From contig JASAND010026139.1 of the NCBI GenBank assembly GCA_030248195.1, positions 1 to 64,000 of the forward strand: a stretch of DNA of 64,000 nt, written 5' to 3'. The stretch comes from Trissonchulus latispiculum. Its lineage: Eukaryota > Nematoda > Enoplea > Enoplida > Ironidae. The notes beneath the pieces are model-generated. The model was not told where the DNA came from. It made no database searches and saw nothing but the letters and a program-made list of their open reading frames with translations. Shown piece after piece: positions 23,649 through 34,775 of this stretch; positions within the stretch are counted from its first letter, which is position 1, and every line of letters begins with the position of its first letter. The position numbers and the translations under genes were made by a program.

Positions 23649-25304
23649 ATGGAGGTGGAGGTCCGACGGGCCTATGGGCATGTAGCCACAAGGAAGGTTC
23701 AAATCACCGGCCGCCAGCCCAACGGCCACCGGCGCGTGCGGCTGGTGTTGTTAGTCAACGATGTGGGCCGAATGCGGATCATAACTTATCATCCAAAGGT
23801 GTAAGTACATAGCCATTCGTTTAATAGATAAATTTAAGTTAGTTTAATAGTAAAGCAGGAACTAGCTGGAGCAGCGTAGCTATCCGGTAGGGGTGGAAGA
23901 GGGTAAGGTGAGAACTCCGATACTAGAACAATTTTATACTCAATAGTAGTGTGAATAAACTATTCCAAAAATTTCAGGCCTGTATCGCTAATTTCTGATG
24001 AAAATGCACAAAAATTATATATTTTATGCAAGCAAAGACTTCTCGTTCAAGAAAACGTCCCCTGACTACGCCCAGAGATATTACGTACGAATTGTAACAT
24101 TAAATGAATTCAGTTATCCTAACCTGTCACTGCTCTGAAAATCGGATGATGACCCTTCGGACTCACTGTAGGTCAAATCCCTGTCATCAGAAGCTAACGA
24201 TTCTTCTTCTGAAGAGTCTCAACCACGCTGCACTGCAGCCATCCTAAGCCGTTTGGCCATTGCTCTGGCCAGCGCCATAGCTCTAAAAGCAACAATAGCA
24301 TATACCATGGATACGAATGCGGACTTTTTCCTACAGGGGTGCGGTGGAGGAGACCCCACAGAAATCCTCCACGACTTTCGCCCTCCCAGGATTCGGGCCT
24401 CTCCCCCATATTTTAAGCTTAAATTTCGGTTAAAAATAATTAGATTGTTACATCAGCAGCAAAAATAGCAGTTGCTAGCAATTTCTGAAAACATTTTGCC
24501 TCTTAGAACAATGTGCCACTTCCAGGGCGCCCCTCCCCAGAAATTTTGACCTAGGAAAAAGCCAGTGATGCACCAGGTGTAACCCGGCAACGTCTCTAGC
24601 GATCCGATCAAAAACAAAGCAAAGCTAGAGCAAAGCTTTATCATCAGTTTTGACAAATTTCTGATGAAATTTTGGGATTTTGAAACTAAAACAATTGTTA
24701 CAAATCATTAGTTTTCTCATCTACTCGAATGAAAACTTACGCATTTTGTTTCTACTCCAACATGTATGAATGTTTTTCGCGTTGGACCCCCAATTTTCTG
24801 ACCCCTGCTCGGGCCCTGCTGTACTGCAGTGTATATAGCTGGCCTTGCTCAATAGCTGCCTTTTAATATGAACGCTTTACATATATATATACCTAATTTC
24901 TGTCCAACCATTAACCAATTACCGCGCACCGGGTCCGGTACGGCGCCAAGTTATGTACGCCCGCCCGGCAGGTATCAGTAGTGGTGGTTCGGGTGCATGT
25001 CTGGCCCCACCATTTGCAAATAAGAATTGTGCAAAAAGGAAAGCAGTTGTTATACATTTATGACATATATTCTCTTTATTTTAGCCGTGACGGAACCTCA
25101 AGCCGGAAGAAGAAGAAGGAAAACGGCCGGGAGTGGACCCCTCCATCAACCCCACGGAAAGTCCGCCATGCGCACCCCCAGTACGCAGCGTGTGCCGTAA
25201 TGTGCATCGGGAGTTCAAGCACTGAAAATTTGCATGTCTTCTGTACTGGGATTATTCTAGTGGTGGTACCCCCACCCCGCCTTGCCCCATATAAATTCCC
25301 CTAG
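23649..25304 (+). CDS. Two-exon gene candidate, unknown product (123 aa)
   Basis: Proposed exons are 23649-23800 and 25085-25304. The first lies in a GC-rich island (about 23410-23800) unlike its AT-rich surroundings. It ends at GTAAGT (23801), the strongest donor form. The second follows TTCTCTTTATTTTAG, a strong acceptor. Joining them keeps one frame over 124 codons to a TAG at 25302. The protein begins 'MEVEVRRAYGH'. It has a basic stretch at the junction ('RDGTSSRKKKKENG') that could be a nuclear-localisation signal, and a hydrophobic end. A further upstream exon is possible, because TTATAG precedes 23413, but a stop at 23439 blocks that frame. Family not recognised. The evidence is splice signals and frame only. 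Confidence 0.35.
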
Positions 25305-26005
25305 CCCTTAAAAATACGGGTGCCCCTTTTGGTGTATGCCATACTTTTCCCTGGAAAAAAGCTCGAAGGCCAAATTTTCAAAATTTTTTATGTGTGTCTG
25401 TACTGTAATTTTTGCTAGATTTTGAGTTTTTACCACTTAATCTGCAAGATACTGCGCAAAAGCTACGTTTTCAGCGGAAACTATATATAAAACATATACA
25501 ATTTTCAACTTTCTAGACTTAATTTCAAAACTCGGGTGTTTGCTCATCCCATTGCATTCCATTCAAACTCCCCATGACTTCCCCGAGGCCCTCGCGAACG
25601 ATATCCTCCCAAAGAAAATTTCCTAGAATAAGCCCAGTTGAATATATGTGTGTGTGTGTACATAATATTTTAGGCTTGCTTTTTTATGGATCTCTTTAGT
25701 CGGAGGAGCTTGGTTTAAAGAAAACTTCAGAATTTAAAAAAATATATACTGAAAAGCTGTACCACCCCATCCAAAAATGCCAGGCACTGGTCATGTCGAA
25801 GCTTTGTCTTTATATCCTGATCCAATTATTTGCCAAATCACGTGCTTTAAATCTTTATTTCACATGGAAAGCGTGAGTTTCGGTGGCTGATCGGGGGGAG
25901 GGGGAGATCGGCTTCTGAAAACGAATCTCTGTCTGTATACCTCACTTTTTACGTATATGCATGTACATACTTTTATTGTGATTACTGGTTGTGCTGGAGT
26001 ATACT
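25305..26005. other. Non-coding, no gene recognised
   Basis: AT-rich, with a short (GT)n at about 25646. Nothing else supported. Confidence 0.5.
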
Positions 26006-26335
26006 GGGGTTTTTAGACAAAAATAAGTGAGGGGAAAGAGTAGCGGAGACACCCCGCACTAGTGGGGGGACGTCCAAAAGGGGCGGGGGGAATAAAATGA
26101 GCTAAAAATGCAAACAATACATTAAGCTTACAAGTGCTCAAAAATTAAGTTTTGGCAACAAAATAGACGATTTTTAACCAAAAATCCTAAAAATTTGGCG
26201 ATTTCTGGTACCTTAGGGTGAGTGGGGGAAGCCCAAAAATGGGGGGGGGTGCGAGTGGGGGGGGGGAGAGATCGCGTGGGGAGACTCACAAAAAAGGGGG
26301 GGGGGGGCACCCCCCACACCCCCCACAAAAAACCC
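26006..26335. repeat. G/C-tract module (unit B head), diverged copy
   Basis: Begins 'CTGGGGTTTTTAGACAAAAA' and ends '...AAAAAACCCTAAG'. In order it carries the same 'GTGCTCAAAAATTAAGTTTT' and 'ACCAAAAATCCTAAAAATTT' pieces as 14217-14578 and 29342-29700. It stands alone here, so the module moves independently of the rest of unit B. Terminal CTGGGG/CCCC-AG ends suggest a miniature inverted-repeat element. Confidence 0.6.
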
Positions 26336-26337
26336 TA

Positions 26338-26338
26338 A

Positions 26339-26384
<46 letters not shown>

Positions 26385-26415
26385 ATTTATTTATATATAT
26401 ATATATATATGTATA
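26338..26415. repeat. (AT)n microsatellite
   Basis: About 75 bp of AT repeat with a few TTT and G interruptions. Confidence 0.95.
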
Positions 26416-27040
26416 TATATGCACGATACCATAAGCTGTTATAAAATCTTGTTATTACAACTTAATTTCTGGCTCAATTAACCAGTGATTATCCTCCTGT
26501 CTACGCCATCCTGTATATAGATACCTAAGTCTACACCGGTTGTGATGTATTATGCTGGGTTTTCTTTATTGGTGGGGGGAGGGTGGGACTCCCAGTCGAC
26601 CCCGTCTATTTAGGTACTATATACTTGATGCTTTGTAACCTTGTATAACAGTATACGCAAAAAACCGGCAGACGTTGACGTTCTCTTCAACTTAAAAAAA
26701 CGGATGACGCAGATTTTTAGCAGAAGTGTTTATATTCTTAGCGTATATACTTATTCTTGCCATTCTTCGTTTTGTCAAAGATTTATTATAGCTCACTATT
26801 GTGTTGTGAATGCTGTTGTGAATGTTTTAAATATGCCATCTTGCCTTTGTTACGTATTTTAATTAAGCTCAAGCTGAATACGTACTATATGCATTTTCAG
26901 TTAAGATATACTTTGTTGCTTTAAAATAGGTGGAAGCAGATAAGTTAAGAGTTAGGTGCTAGAGATTAAGTGACAGCATATTTCTAGCTGGTGACTTGTA
27001 CGCATATAAGTGTCCGCCTGAAATTTGGACGTTTTCAGGA
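26416..27040. other. Non-coding, no gene recognised
   Basis: AT-rich with no supported feature. Confidence 0.5.
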
Positions 27041-27048
27041 TCCTGTTG

Positions 27049-27544
27049 CATAGGTGTAATTGGGGGGAGGTTTGGGGGGGTAACCCCCCCAGCCGTTTTT
27101 ACAAACCACTCCCAAAAATTTTTGGGGGTCCCCGCCCCCCCCCCCGCCGAAGGCGAGAAAAATTGGCCAAAAATCGGGTAGTTTTAGGGTAAATTTTGCA
27201 AAATTTTTCAAAAATGTCCAAATTTTTGGCTTAAACTGTTCATTATTGCGTGAAATACACGTTTTCAAAAGTTTTATGGACTTTCTGACTCAATTTTAGA
27301 CTTTGAAACATGTTGGCAATCAAGTTTTCGAGTTTAAAACCCCTGTCTAATGTCAAAATTACTTCATAGTTGAATGTTTTTTGGCATTAGCAATGGCTGA
27401 TAATGCGAGTTTTGACATAAAAATAGAAAAAATTTTGGGGGAGGTTTGGGGGGGGGTCGTGGGGGGGTTTGGGGGTCTAAAAAGGGGCCCCCCGCAAAAT
27501 TCCGGGGTAGGGGCCCCCCAACCCAAATCCCCGTTACACCTATG
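27049..27544. mobile_element. hAT-like miniature element with long G/C tracts
   Basis: Flanked by an exact 8-bp duplication TCCTGTTG (27041-27048 and 27545-27552). The ends CATAGGTGTAAT and GTTACACCTATG are inverted repeats. G-runs and C-runs lie just inside both ends, with an AT-rich middle. 496 bp, no ORF. The duplication length and ends fit the hAT superfamily. Confidence 0.75.
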
Positions 27545-27659
27545 TCCTGTTGTAAGAATGAACATAGTGGATGTATTCACAACTAAAAATCAGGTACGAA
27601 CTGAACTGTATACGTTATACGTTAGTGAAAGGACGCTTATATATACATGGCTATTTGTT

Positions 27660-27952
27660 TAGGTGTGAGGCATAGTTGTAACGAGGATTTGGGACCCCTC
27701 CCCCGGAATTTTGGGGGGCCCCTTTTTAGACCGCCCAAACCCCCCACGACCCCCCCCAAACCTCCCCCCAAACATTTTTCTATTTTTATGCCAAAAATTG
27801 CATATTCAGCCATTGCTAATGCCGAAAAACATGAAATTTTAGCTCAGTTTTTGCTTTCTTTCCAAAACTTCCGGGGGGTAAATCGGCCAAAAAGGGGGGG
27901 GGGGTCGGAACCCCCAAAACCCCTCCCCTGGGTGCGCCTATGGCAGCGAAAT
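27660..27952. repeat. Related G/C-tract element, opposite orientation
   Basis: Opens 'GGCATAGTTGTAACGAGGAT' and closes 'GGGTGCGCCTATGGCAGC'. Its inside matches the inverse of 27049-27544 in places ('CCCCTTTTTAGACC', 'GCCATTGCTAATGCC'). It is a second, diverged member only 110 bp away. No target duplication confirmed. Confidence 0.5.
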
Positions 27953-28104
27953 ATAAAAATCTGAAGGGCGGGGGCAGTTTTGGTCGGTTTGAGTCCTAGG
28001 CTCAAAAAACTCGTGAACAAATAATATGAAATAGCTTGTTTTTCGACATCAAATCTTTGGTAGCCTAATCTGGACAACCAATGACATTACACCTCTCCCC
28101 CCAG

Positions 28105-29285
28105 ACCTGAGTCATTTGTCGTGAAAGTTCAGAGACTATTTTATGAGACAGATTTAGAAAAAATCGTATTTCCAGATATTTTCATATTTATAAACAATAT
28201 TTCTAGACATTTTTCACACTTTGAGACATTTTCATGTTTCTAGACAATGTTTCTAGACATTTTTCACATTTCGAGACATTTTATTTTTTCTAGACAATGT
28301 TTCTAGACATTTTTCACATTTCGAGACATTTTCATGTTTCTAGACAATGTTTCTAGATATTTTTCACATTTCTAGACATTTTCATGTTTCTAGACAATGT
28401 TTCCAGAGATTTTTCACATTTCGAGACATTTTCATGTTTCTAGACAATGTTTCTAGACATTTTTCACATTTCGAGACATTTTCATGTTTCTAGACAATGT
28501 TTCCAGAAAATTTTTCACATTTCGAATCATTTTCATATTTCTATACAGTGTTTCTAGACATTTTTCACATTTCGAGTCATTTTGATGTTTCTTTACAATG
28601 TTTCTAGATATTTTTCACATTTCGAGATATTTCCATGTTTCTAGACAATGTTTCCAGACATTTGTCACATTTCGAATCATTTTCATGTTTCTATACAGTG
28701 TTTCTAGACATTTTTCACATTTCGAGTCATTTTGATGTTTCTATTCAATGTTTCTAGACATTTTTCGCATTTCGAGACATTTTCATGTTTCTAGACATTT
28801 TTCACATTTCAAGACATTTTCATGCTTCTAGACAATGTTTCTAGACATTTTTCACATTTCGAGACATTTTATGTTTCTAGACAATGTTTCTAGAAATTTT
28901 CACATTTAGAGACATTTTCATATTTCTAGATAATGTTTCTAGACATTTTTCACATTTCGAGACATTTTATGTTTCTAGACAATGTTTCTAGATAATTTTC
29001 ACATTTAGAGACATTTTCATATTTCTAGACAATGTTTCTAGACATTTTAATCTTTCGAGACTTATTTCTTGCCATTTATTAGAAATAGTTTCAAAAGTCT
29101 AGAAATATTTTTAAATGTCTCGAAATATTTTTAAATGTCTCGAAATACTTATAGAACTTTCTAGACAATGGCGTCATGTTTCTAGAAATATTTCGTAAAT
29201 GTCTCGAAAGTTGAAATGCTTCACGACAAAATGTCTAGAAAGTTGTCAACTTGTCTCGAAATATTTCTAGACAAATTGTCAACTC
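28105..29285. repeat. 50-bp minisatellite with inverted flanks
   Basis: About 18 copies of a 50-bp unit near 'TTTCTAGACATTTTTCACAT' plus 'TTCGAGACATTTTCATG' run from about 28155 to 29060. Within it the 'YTAGACA' half-motif recurs about every 25 bp. From 29060 to 29280 the motif appears inverted ('TGTCTCGAAATATTTTT'). Near the outer ends ATTTGTCGTGAA (28117) and TTCACGACAAAAT (29220) are inverse to each other. The array is therefore enclosed in a possible foldback. No ORF. Confidence 0.8.
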
Positions 29286-30154
29286 TCCGGAAACCTTCTG
29301 CACTCGTGGTGGAGTTTAACGTGACAGACCCATAACACAGTAGACTGGGGGTATTGTAGGCAAAAATAAGTGGGGGGGACGCCCCCACCCCCACTAGTGG
29401 GGGGGAGGTCCAAAAGTGGGGGGATAAAAGTGGGCCTAAAAATACTAAAAATACAATATAAATAGCCTGTTTTCCACATATAATACTATGACTATACTTA
29501 AAAGTGCTCCAAAATCAAGTTTTAGCACCAAAAAAGTTTTGACAAAGCGGTGGCGAAGCCGGTAAATTTTTGAAAATTTTGACCAAAAATCCTAAGAATT
29601 TGGCAATTTCTAGGCGTCTCAGGGTGAGTGGGGTGAAGTCCAAAAAGTGGGGAGGGTAACGAGTGGGGTGCGCCCCCCCCCCGCAGTAAAAAACCCCAGG
29701 TAGAATTCAGTAAAAGTTTGAAGATTAACAATGGAAACTATTGTTACAACTATGTAGTATATAGCTAAAACAGGCGAAAAATTGCACAAAAACGGCCCGA
29801 AACTAAAAAATTCGACTTTGTAATGTTAAAGAGCTGGCTCAGGTTATTCGGAATTCCGATCGATCCCAAATTATATACGTATGTATATATAATTTCAGCT
29901 CGGTCATCGAGCCCCCCTGACGCAGAATCAACCATGGCGTATCGCCACTGTGATATTATGTTTGATTGTTAAATTACTACTGATTGTATATCTTTAGGGT
30001 TATGAATGTTACGGATGAAAATAGTCTGGGTCCATGTTCTACAATAATGTCTTTCGTAAATCATTTGCCACTGCAACTATTCATCATCATTTATTTGTTA
30101 AACATGGTGTAGATACTGGGCACAAGATCAAGACTAACGTCCAGATTTATTGAA

Positions 30155-30352
30155 ATGGATTCCAAAGTTATGAAATTATTGGAACAATGCTGTACAGATC
30201 CTGATGAAGTCATTATTCGCCATCCCAGAAGAACTGTCATATTTCGTAAGATGTTTGATAACCCTGTTGGAATACGCGGTTACACCAAAAACATGTCAAC
30301 CGAGTCATCGTCAATTGCATCGTCAAAGACAATTGATCGTGACTGCTTTTAG
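30155..30352 (+). CDS. Small ORF of unit B (intact copy)
   Basis: 65 codons, 'MDSKVMKLLEQCC' to 'DRDCF'. It ends in a Ser-rich stretch (residues about 46-58). Copy 1 (15030-15212) differs by a one-base insertion. No family recognised. It may be an exon or the start of a longer gene, since nothing after it continues the frame. Confidence 0.4.
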   Translation: MDSKVMKLLEQCCTDPDEVIIRHPRRTVIFRKMFDNPVGIRGYTKNMSTESSSIASSKTIDRDCF

Positions 30353-31279
30353 GACTGATTAGCATATTTCCGTGAAGATTGATAAACGATCGAATATATA
30401 TGGAATTCTTTATTTCATCAACTATACCCGTTACGAAAAAGTTACCGTTGGGGAAAAGTCTAACAGTTCCGCCGTTATCCTTCCAAGAAATCCAGCTGAA
30501 ATATTTTGGTTCATAGTGAACAGCTGGTCTTATTAGCTGGTATAACGACTGAAGATTTACTGCGTATCCTGTTTTACCAACGCTGACTATATTGCTAATA
30601 CGACACTGGTTAATACCGCCTGTCAGACGTTCAACCTATCATTTTGATAGACCTCCTTCCTTGGGCAACACACTTTGATCCCAAACAAGCAAATTTGCCT
30701 TTAGAAATAAAAGACATGTGCTCCCATCTTGCATTAAAATGGCACCACGGAACCTTCCAGGATTGGAGACGGCGTACTCTAACTCACAGGCATTTTTTTC
30801 TTTTTATTTTTTCCCTGAATTCGACCGAAAATATAGATTGACTATTTGGATCTTTATGGCACGGGCAATACTGACAATTTTCTGTAGATAACAGTTGTTG
30901 TGATGAAGGTCTGAATAAATAATAAACAAAGTTTTTGACTATGATATCGTTCTTATTGCCTCGCTTCGCTTCCTTAGATAGTCTATTATTGATTCGAAAA
31001 TTATCTTTTATTCAACAAATATATACAAGATTCACCTCAAACATTAATATCCAGGTCTTGTAAACAATATTTGTTTTCAATATTATACTGCATACAGGCC
31101 TGTAAAGGTTCAAAATGCATAGCAAGCTAGTGCTCTCCAGACTTTGTCGATGGATCCGTATTTAGCATAAAACAGGCCGGTCTGCGTGGCACCGTTGGTA
31201 GCCGATCACTAGGGAATACACCCAGAAAGAGTTTACGCAGATATGGATCAAGTTTAAACTGGATCATGGACTTTCTAAA

Positions 31280-31618
31280 CTATTCACAGTAACCTTCCTG
31301 TGCCCAACTAACGAGTTCCATATGACTGCTTTTATTAATTTTCAGATCTCTCATTTTATGGTGAAGGTATTTTCGATTTGGATTTTCGACCAATTTTCGA
31401 TTGGCGTTATAGCAAAATTCCCAGCAGTGCTCCCACTCAACGTAGGCACAACCTAGTTGTGTCCATCGTTGTATCGTTGTACCTTCCACGAGAAGATTAC
31501 ATCGTGCTAATCTCTTATACAAATAGTCTCCATTTTCTATGGTAGCATTTTTATTTCCTAACTGAGGTATCAAGGTTTGCATAGCCCCATTATCATCAAC
31601 AACGGTTACATAATACAT
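31280..31618 (-). CDS. Unknown 112-codon ORF of unit B (copy 2)
   Basis: The predicted protein is identical to that at 15818-16156. See that entry for its composition. The flanking DNA is nearly identical too, so the identity does not by itself prove selection. Confidence 0.45.
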   Translation of the reverse strand: MYYVTVVDDNGAMQTLIPQLGNKNATIENGDYLYKRLARCNLLVEGTTIQRWTQLGCAYVEWEHCWEFCYNANRKLVENPNRKYLHHKMRDLKINKSSHMELVSWAQEGYCE

Positions 31619-31717
31619 TTAGATTCTCTTCCTTGTAGTGTAGCTACAGGAAGTGAAAGTTTTCCTAGCATTTCAGAACTTAAATAAGATCAGCTTGACA
31701 TAATATATGCATTAACG

Positions 31718-31976
31718 TTAAATTGAGTAGATCAGATGAGTTATAACGTTTATTAACCTATTAAAGTCGATGGAAATGAAGCTGTCAAATTCTCCATATA
31801 TGATTATGTCTACTCCTTGTGAGTGATTGCTAAATAGATCTTTCAGTTGCATACAGAGTGAAAGATCTCCTTCCCGAATAAGTTTCATTGCGCTTCCATC
31901 CACATTATCTGCTGTCAGATTTAACACAAAAGTTGTATACCCAGCATTGAAGTCTTTATACGTAATATAAATTCTT
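31718..31976 (-). CDS. Possible capsid-like C-terminal exon (copy 2)
   Basis: Same 69-codon core and upstream open frame as 16256-16514, with the 'YGEFDSFISIDFNR' end. It has no start codon in the expected place, so it is an exon or a remnant. Confidence 0.35.
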
Positions 31977-33022
31977 TATCGCTATTGGCCATGTTAATTG
32001 CTTCAAATAGGTACATATAGGGTACAGTATATTTGAAATTACTCCAGTATATCCACATTGGATGTTTCGGCTTGTACTCATCCCCACATTTTAGTGATAA
32101 TTCACTGATTTTGCAGATTTCAAACTTAAGGAAGGATCACTTTGCTCTCCCTCCGATCTGGCTCATTTTCAAAAATTTTGAAGTCCCCATGGGTCCGCAA
32201 AACAAGACAAGTGCGTTTTGTGTAATATTGCTTCTGTCCTTCTGTAAAGCCCTGCAAAGGGCACTTAATATTTAACATGACATTTAATTTGACATTTAAC
32301 GCATCCAGTGAACCGACAATGAAAGCTTTCTTTATGTATCTACATAAATTACATGGAGTATATATTTTGTCAACTCAATGTTAAGAATCTTAAGTACCTA
32401 CCTGTGTTAGAGTTTTTGTAATTTATAAAGTTTAAAGCGGCTTCAAACACACCTTTCCGACTCGCTGACCAAATAGAGTGAACTGATTAGTATTTCTGTT
32501 GAAAGTATTGGACCTGGGATGTAATGAAGATTTTTAGTTGTAATAGAATAGGGGGCCTCCGACTTTTTCTTGCGCCCGGCAGTGGGAGGGGTATCCTACA
32601 TTAAGGACACAGGATTTATTACAGTTCCCACAAAACGTAGCAGACCCGAACTGGAACAAATACTGTTAAAATGAGGTGCAATTTATTGCACCTCAGCAGG
32701 GTGCAATCTACGGCAAAACAGAAACAAAAGGTGCAATTTCAAATTCCGTAGTGGGGGGCACTTCGCCACAGTTTATTGCTCTTTTTCTAAATACTAAAGG
32801 GAATGGTGTTTACACTCAATTGGAAGCGAGAAGGAAAGGGAGGGGGCTTGAAATACTGTGTTAAATGTGAGACGGTTTTTGTATGCTACTGCAATAAAGT
32901 GACAATAAAATGTTTGCAACTTGTAAAGCAATGTTAACTGTTAAAAGTCCCATTTTTGACTAGTTTCAATTTGAAATTATAAACTGCAAACTTTTCAGTG
33001 CTTTAAATCATAAATGACAATT

Positions 33023-33300
33023 TTGAGAATAGGAAAATATCAAAACGTGGACACCCAGAAATCTAAAAAACCTTAATCACATTGACCGGTTTCGGAACCG
33101 ACGTGGTCCCTTCATCAGGCGACTCCTGGCTATCACTTGCTGCAAACGTTCCTGGAGGGCTATAGGATTCCGTATGGAGGGTTCGAATGGGAGGGCAGGC
33201 TGAAAGTTCGGGGGACAGGGGGGCACGTTGGACACCGGGAGGAAGGGGGACCTGGGAAGGCTGGGGGCGCCCTTGTGTTCAGTAGAATCTAGCTTGCTTG
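33023..33300 (-). mobile_element. Segment with a hammerhead-bearing element end
   Basis: This stretch interrupts the match between the two unit B copies. Read on the minus strand it contains the hammerhead-like core described next. Such cores are typical of Penelope-like elements and retrozymes, so this is plausibly a fragment of one. No reverse transcriptase is visible. Confidence 0.4.
33084..33118 (-). ncRNA. Hammerhead-ribozyme-like core
   Basis: On the minus strand CTGATGA (33118-33112) is followed by GGGACC-ACGTC-GGTTCC. This can form a six-base-pair stem II with one G-U pair. Then comes GAAA (33093-33090) and CCGGTC, giving a minimal stem III and a GUC cleavage triplet. All conserved core blocks are therefore in order. 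Stem I pairing between the flanks is weak, so a single unit may be inactive. Self-complementary CCGG would suit a dimeric form, as known for short-stem-III hammerheads in retroelements. Confidence 0.55.
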
Positions 33301-33448
33301 CAATCTCTTGCTCTGTCTTAATGGCCAAAGGGCAGAGGAGGCTGTAGTTTTATTTTTCCAAATCTTAATTTTTCTCCACATTTTTCTTGAGCTCCAACTT
33401 TCTCTACTAGCTTGTTACATTAACATGTATCTATATTTTATTTTTCAG

Positions 33449-33522
33449 GATTTTTATTTATAAATTATCCAGCAGCGATCCGATTATGAGTAAGCGAGGA
33501 CTACCGAAACTGGAAGTCAAGG
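33449..33522 (+). other. Repeated exon-like segment (copy 2)
   Basis: Same as 18553-18626: an acceptor TTTTTCAG, an ATG at 33486, 'MSKRGLPKLEVK', then GTAAGT at 33523. Conservation of both splice signals and the frame in the two copies is the evidence. Confidence 0.4.
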
Positions 33523-33530
33523 GTAAGTTT

Positions 33531-34775
33531 TAATGGTAAGTTTTAAAAGGGAATTAGTGAACCAGCGAGCAGACACACACTTACATGAAAGCATGTAATT
33601 AGTGTAGGGTGGGACCCCCCAAGACATTCGGGGGGGTCCCAAGTTAACGACCCGAGCATGTTTAGCACATAGTAGCGTAAGAGTTTCATACTCTTATTCT
33701 ATTATGTATGGATGCATTTGAACGCATTTCTGATCGATCTGCAGCAAACTTTTAAAATTTTAAAAATTTTAAGTTTTCCAGGGGGGACCAAAGGGGAACC
33801 AAAAAATTTTTGTCTCCGATTTTCCTGAAACGTTGCATATAGGGGTTTTCTGGATCGCTGAACACGAATCTGAAAGCCGTTTTTCGATCCAGCTTTTCGT
33901 TGGGTAGAAACAAACTAAAGTTGTAAGATTAATGCTTAAGCTTATATTTAGCTAGCGAAAAGCTGGATCGAAAAAAGTTTTCACATTTGAATTCAACGAC
34001 CTAGCTGGCTGGAACAGCTGGATCGACCTTGGCAGTTCTGAGTTATGCTCGAAAATATTGCCTTGGTAGTATCCAGAAGTGTCTGAAATTAATTTCTGGT
34101 GTCGGGTATGGAACCCTGGTGCTAGTTTCAGACCGTTTGATTGCAAGTTGCTGTCGAAGGTGTGTTATGTCCAGGTTCAGTAAACGACTGAGATCTTACT
34201 TGTCAGCCTACTTGTCAGGTTAGGGCACTAATATTGCTCGCTCTATACTCAACGTAAATCCTAAACTGCATGACTATTTACTTCAAAAGTCATGCAACGA
34301 ACAGACGAATAGCAATGGGTGCAATTCACCGCCAAAACCCACTGCGACATACGCACTACTAAATGTCAGAATAAATACCACCCACTAACGACCGACTTCA
34401 CCCAAAGAATAACCCCAACTGACTGTACTCCGTCATGTTGAATTTAGTTCAATCTCATGAGTCATAACAAGCCACGAAATTGGGCATCAATAATTTTAGA
34501 TTGATCATTCATAAAACATTGCTTTATTCACTCACAGACTAATTTCTGCCTACTTAGGCTTAGGTTTAGCTCATTGGTATATTCCATATTCTACACTGGA
34601 GGCGTTTTATTCGAAAAAATCGAATGAGTTCTGGGGGCTTCGCCCTCCAACCCCCCCCCCCCAGATCTCAGCACATGTTCCCAATAGTTCCCAGACTACA
34701 TCTGAGGTGTCTGTTTGTTCAAGTTCCGAGTTCGACACAATGAAACCAGGTGAATATCGTATGAACAAGGACAAA
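33531..34775. other. Non-coding with two hairpins
   Basis: A G/C hairpin at about 33607-33641 ('GGGACCCCCCAAGAC' against 'GGGGGGGTCCC'). An inverted repeat at 33855-33996 has arms of about 42 bases ('GATCCAGCTTTTCG' and inverse), closely related to 37805-38045. No gene recognised. Confidence 0.5.

Larger units (their letters stand above)
29342..33022. repeat. Long repeat unit B, copy 2
   Basis: Collinear with 14217-18010. It retains about 340 bp (30351-30690) missing from copy 1, and lacks the 72-bp duplicate and the ~390-bp segment found in copy 1. The first small ORF is in frame here, so copy 2 is nearer to the ancestral state. Confidence 0.75.

Noticed and set aside
23339..23812. 157-codon Arg/Pro-rich frame over the GC-rich island
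   Set aside because: It starts in a G/C-tract repeat and overlaps the better supported spliced frame in another phase.
24120..24300. Minus-strand exon-like stretch with an acidic Ser-rich frame ('DSSEEESLASDD')
   Set aside because: An in-frame stop and a weak donor. Not enough to propose a gene.
33077..33328. 83-codon ORF across the hammerhead region
   Set aside because: It overlaps the ribozyme core and has low-complexity Pro content. Probably chance.
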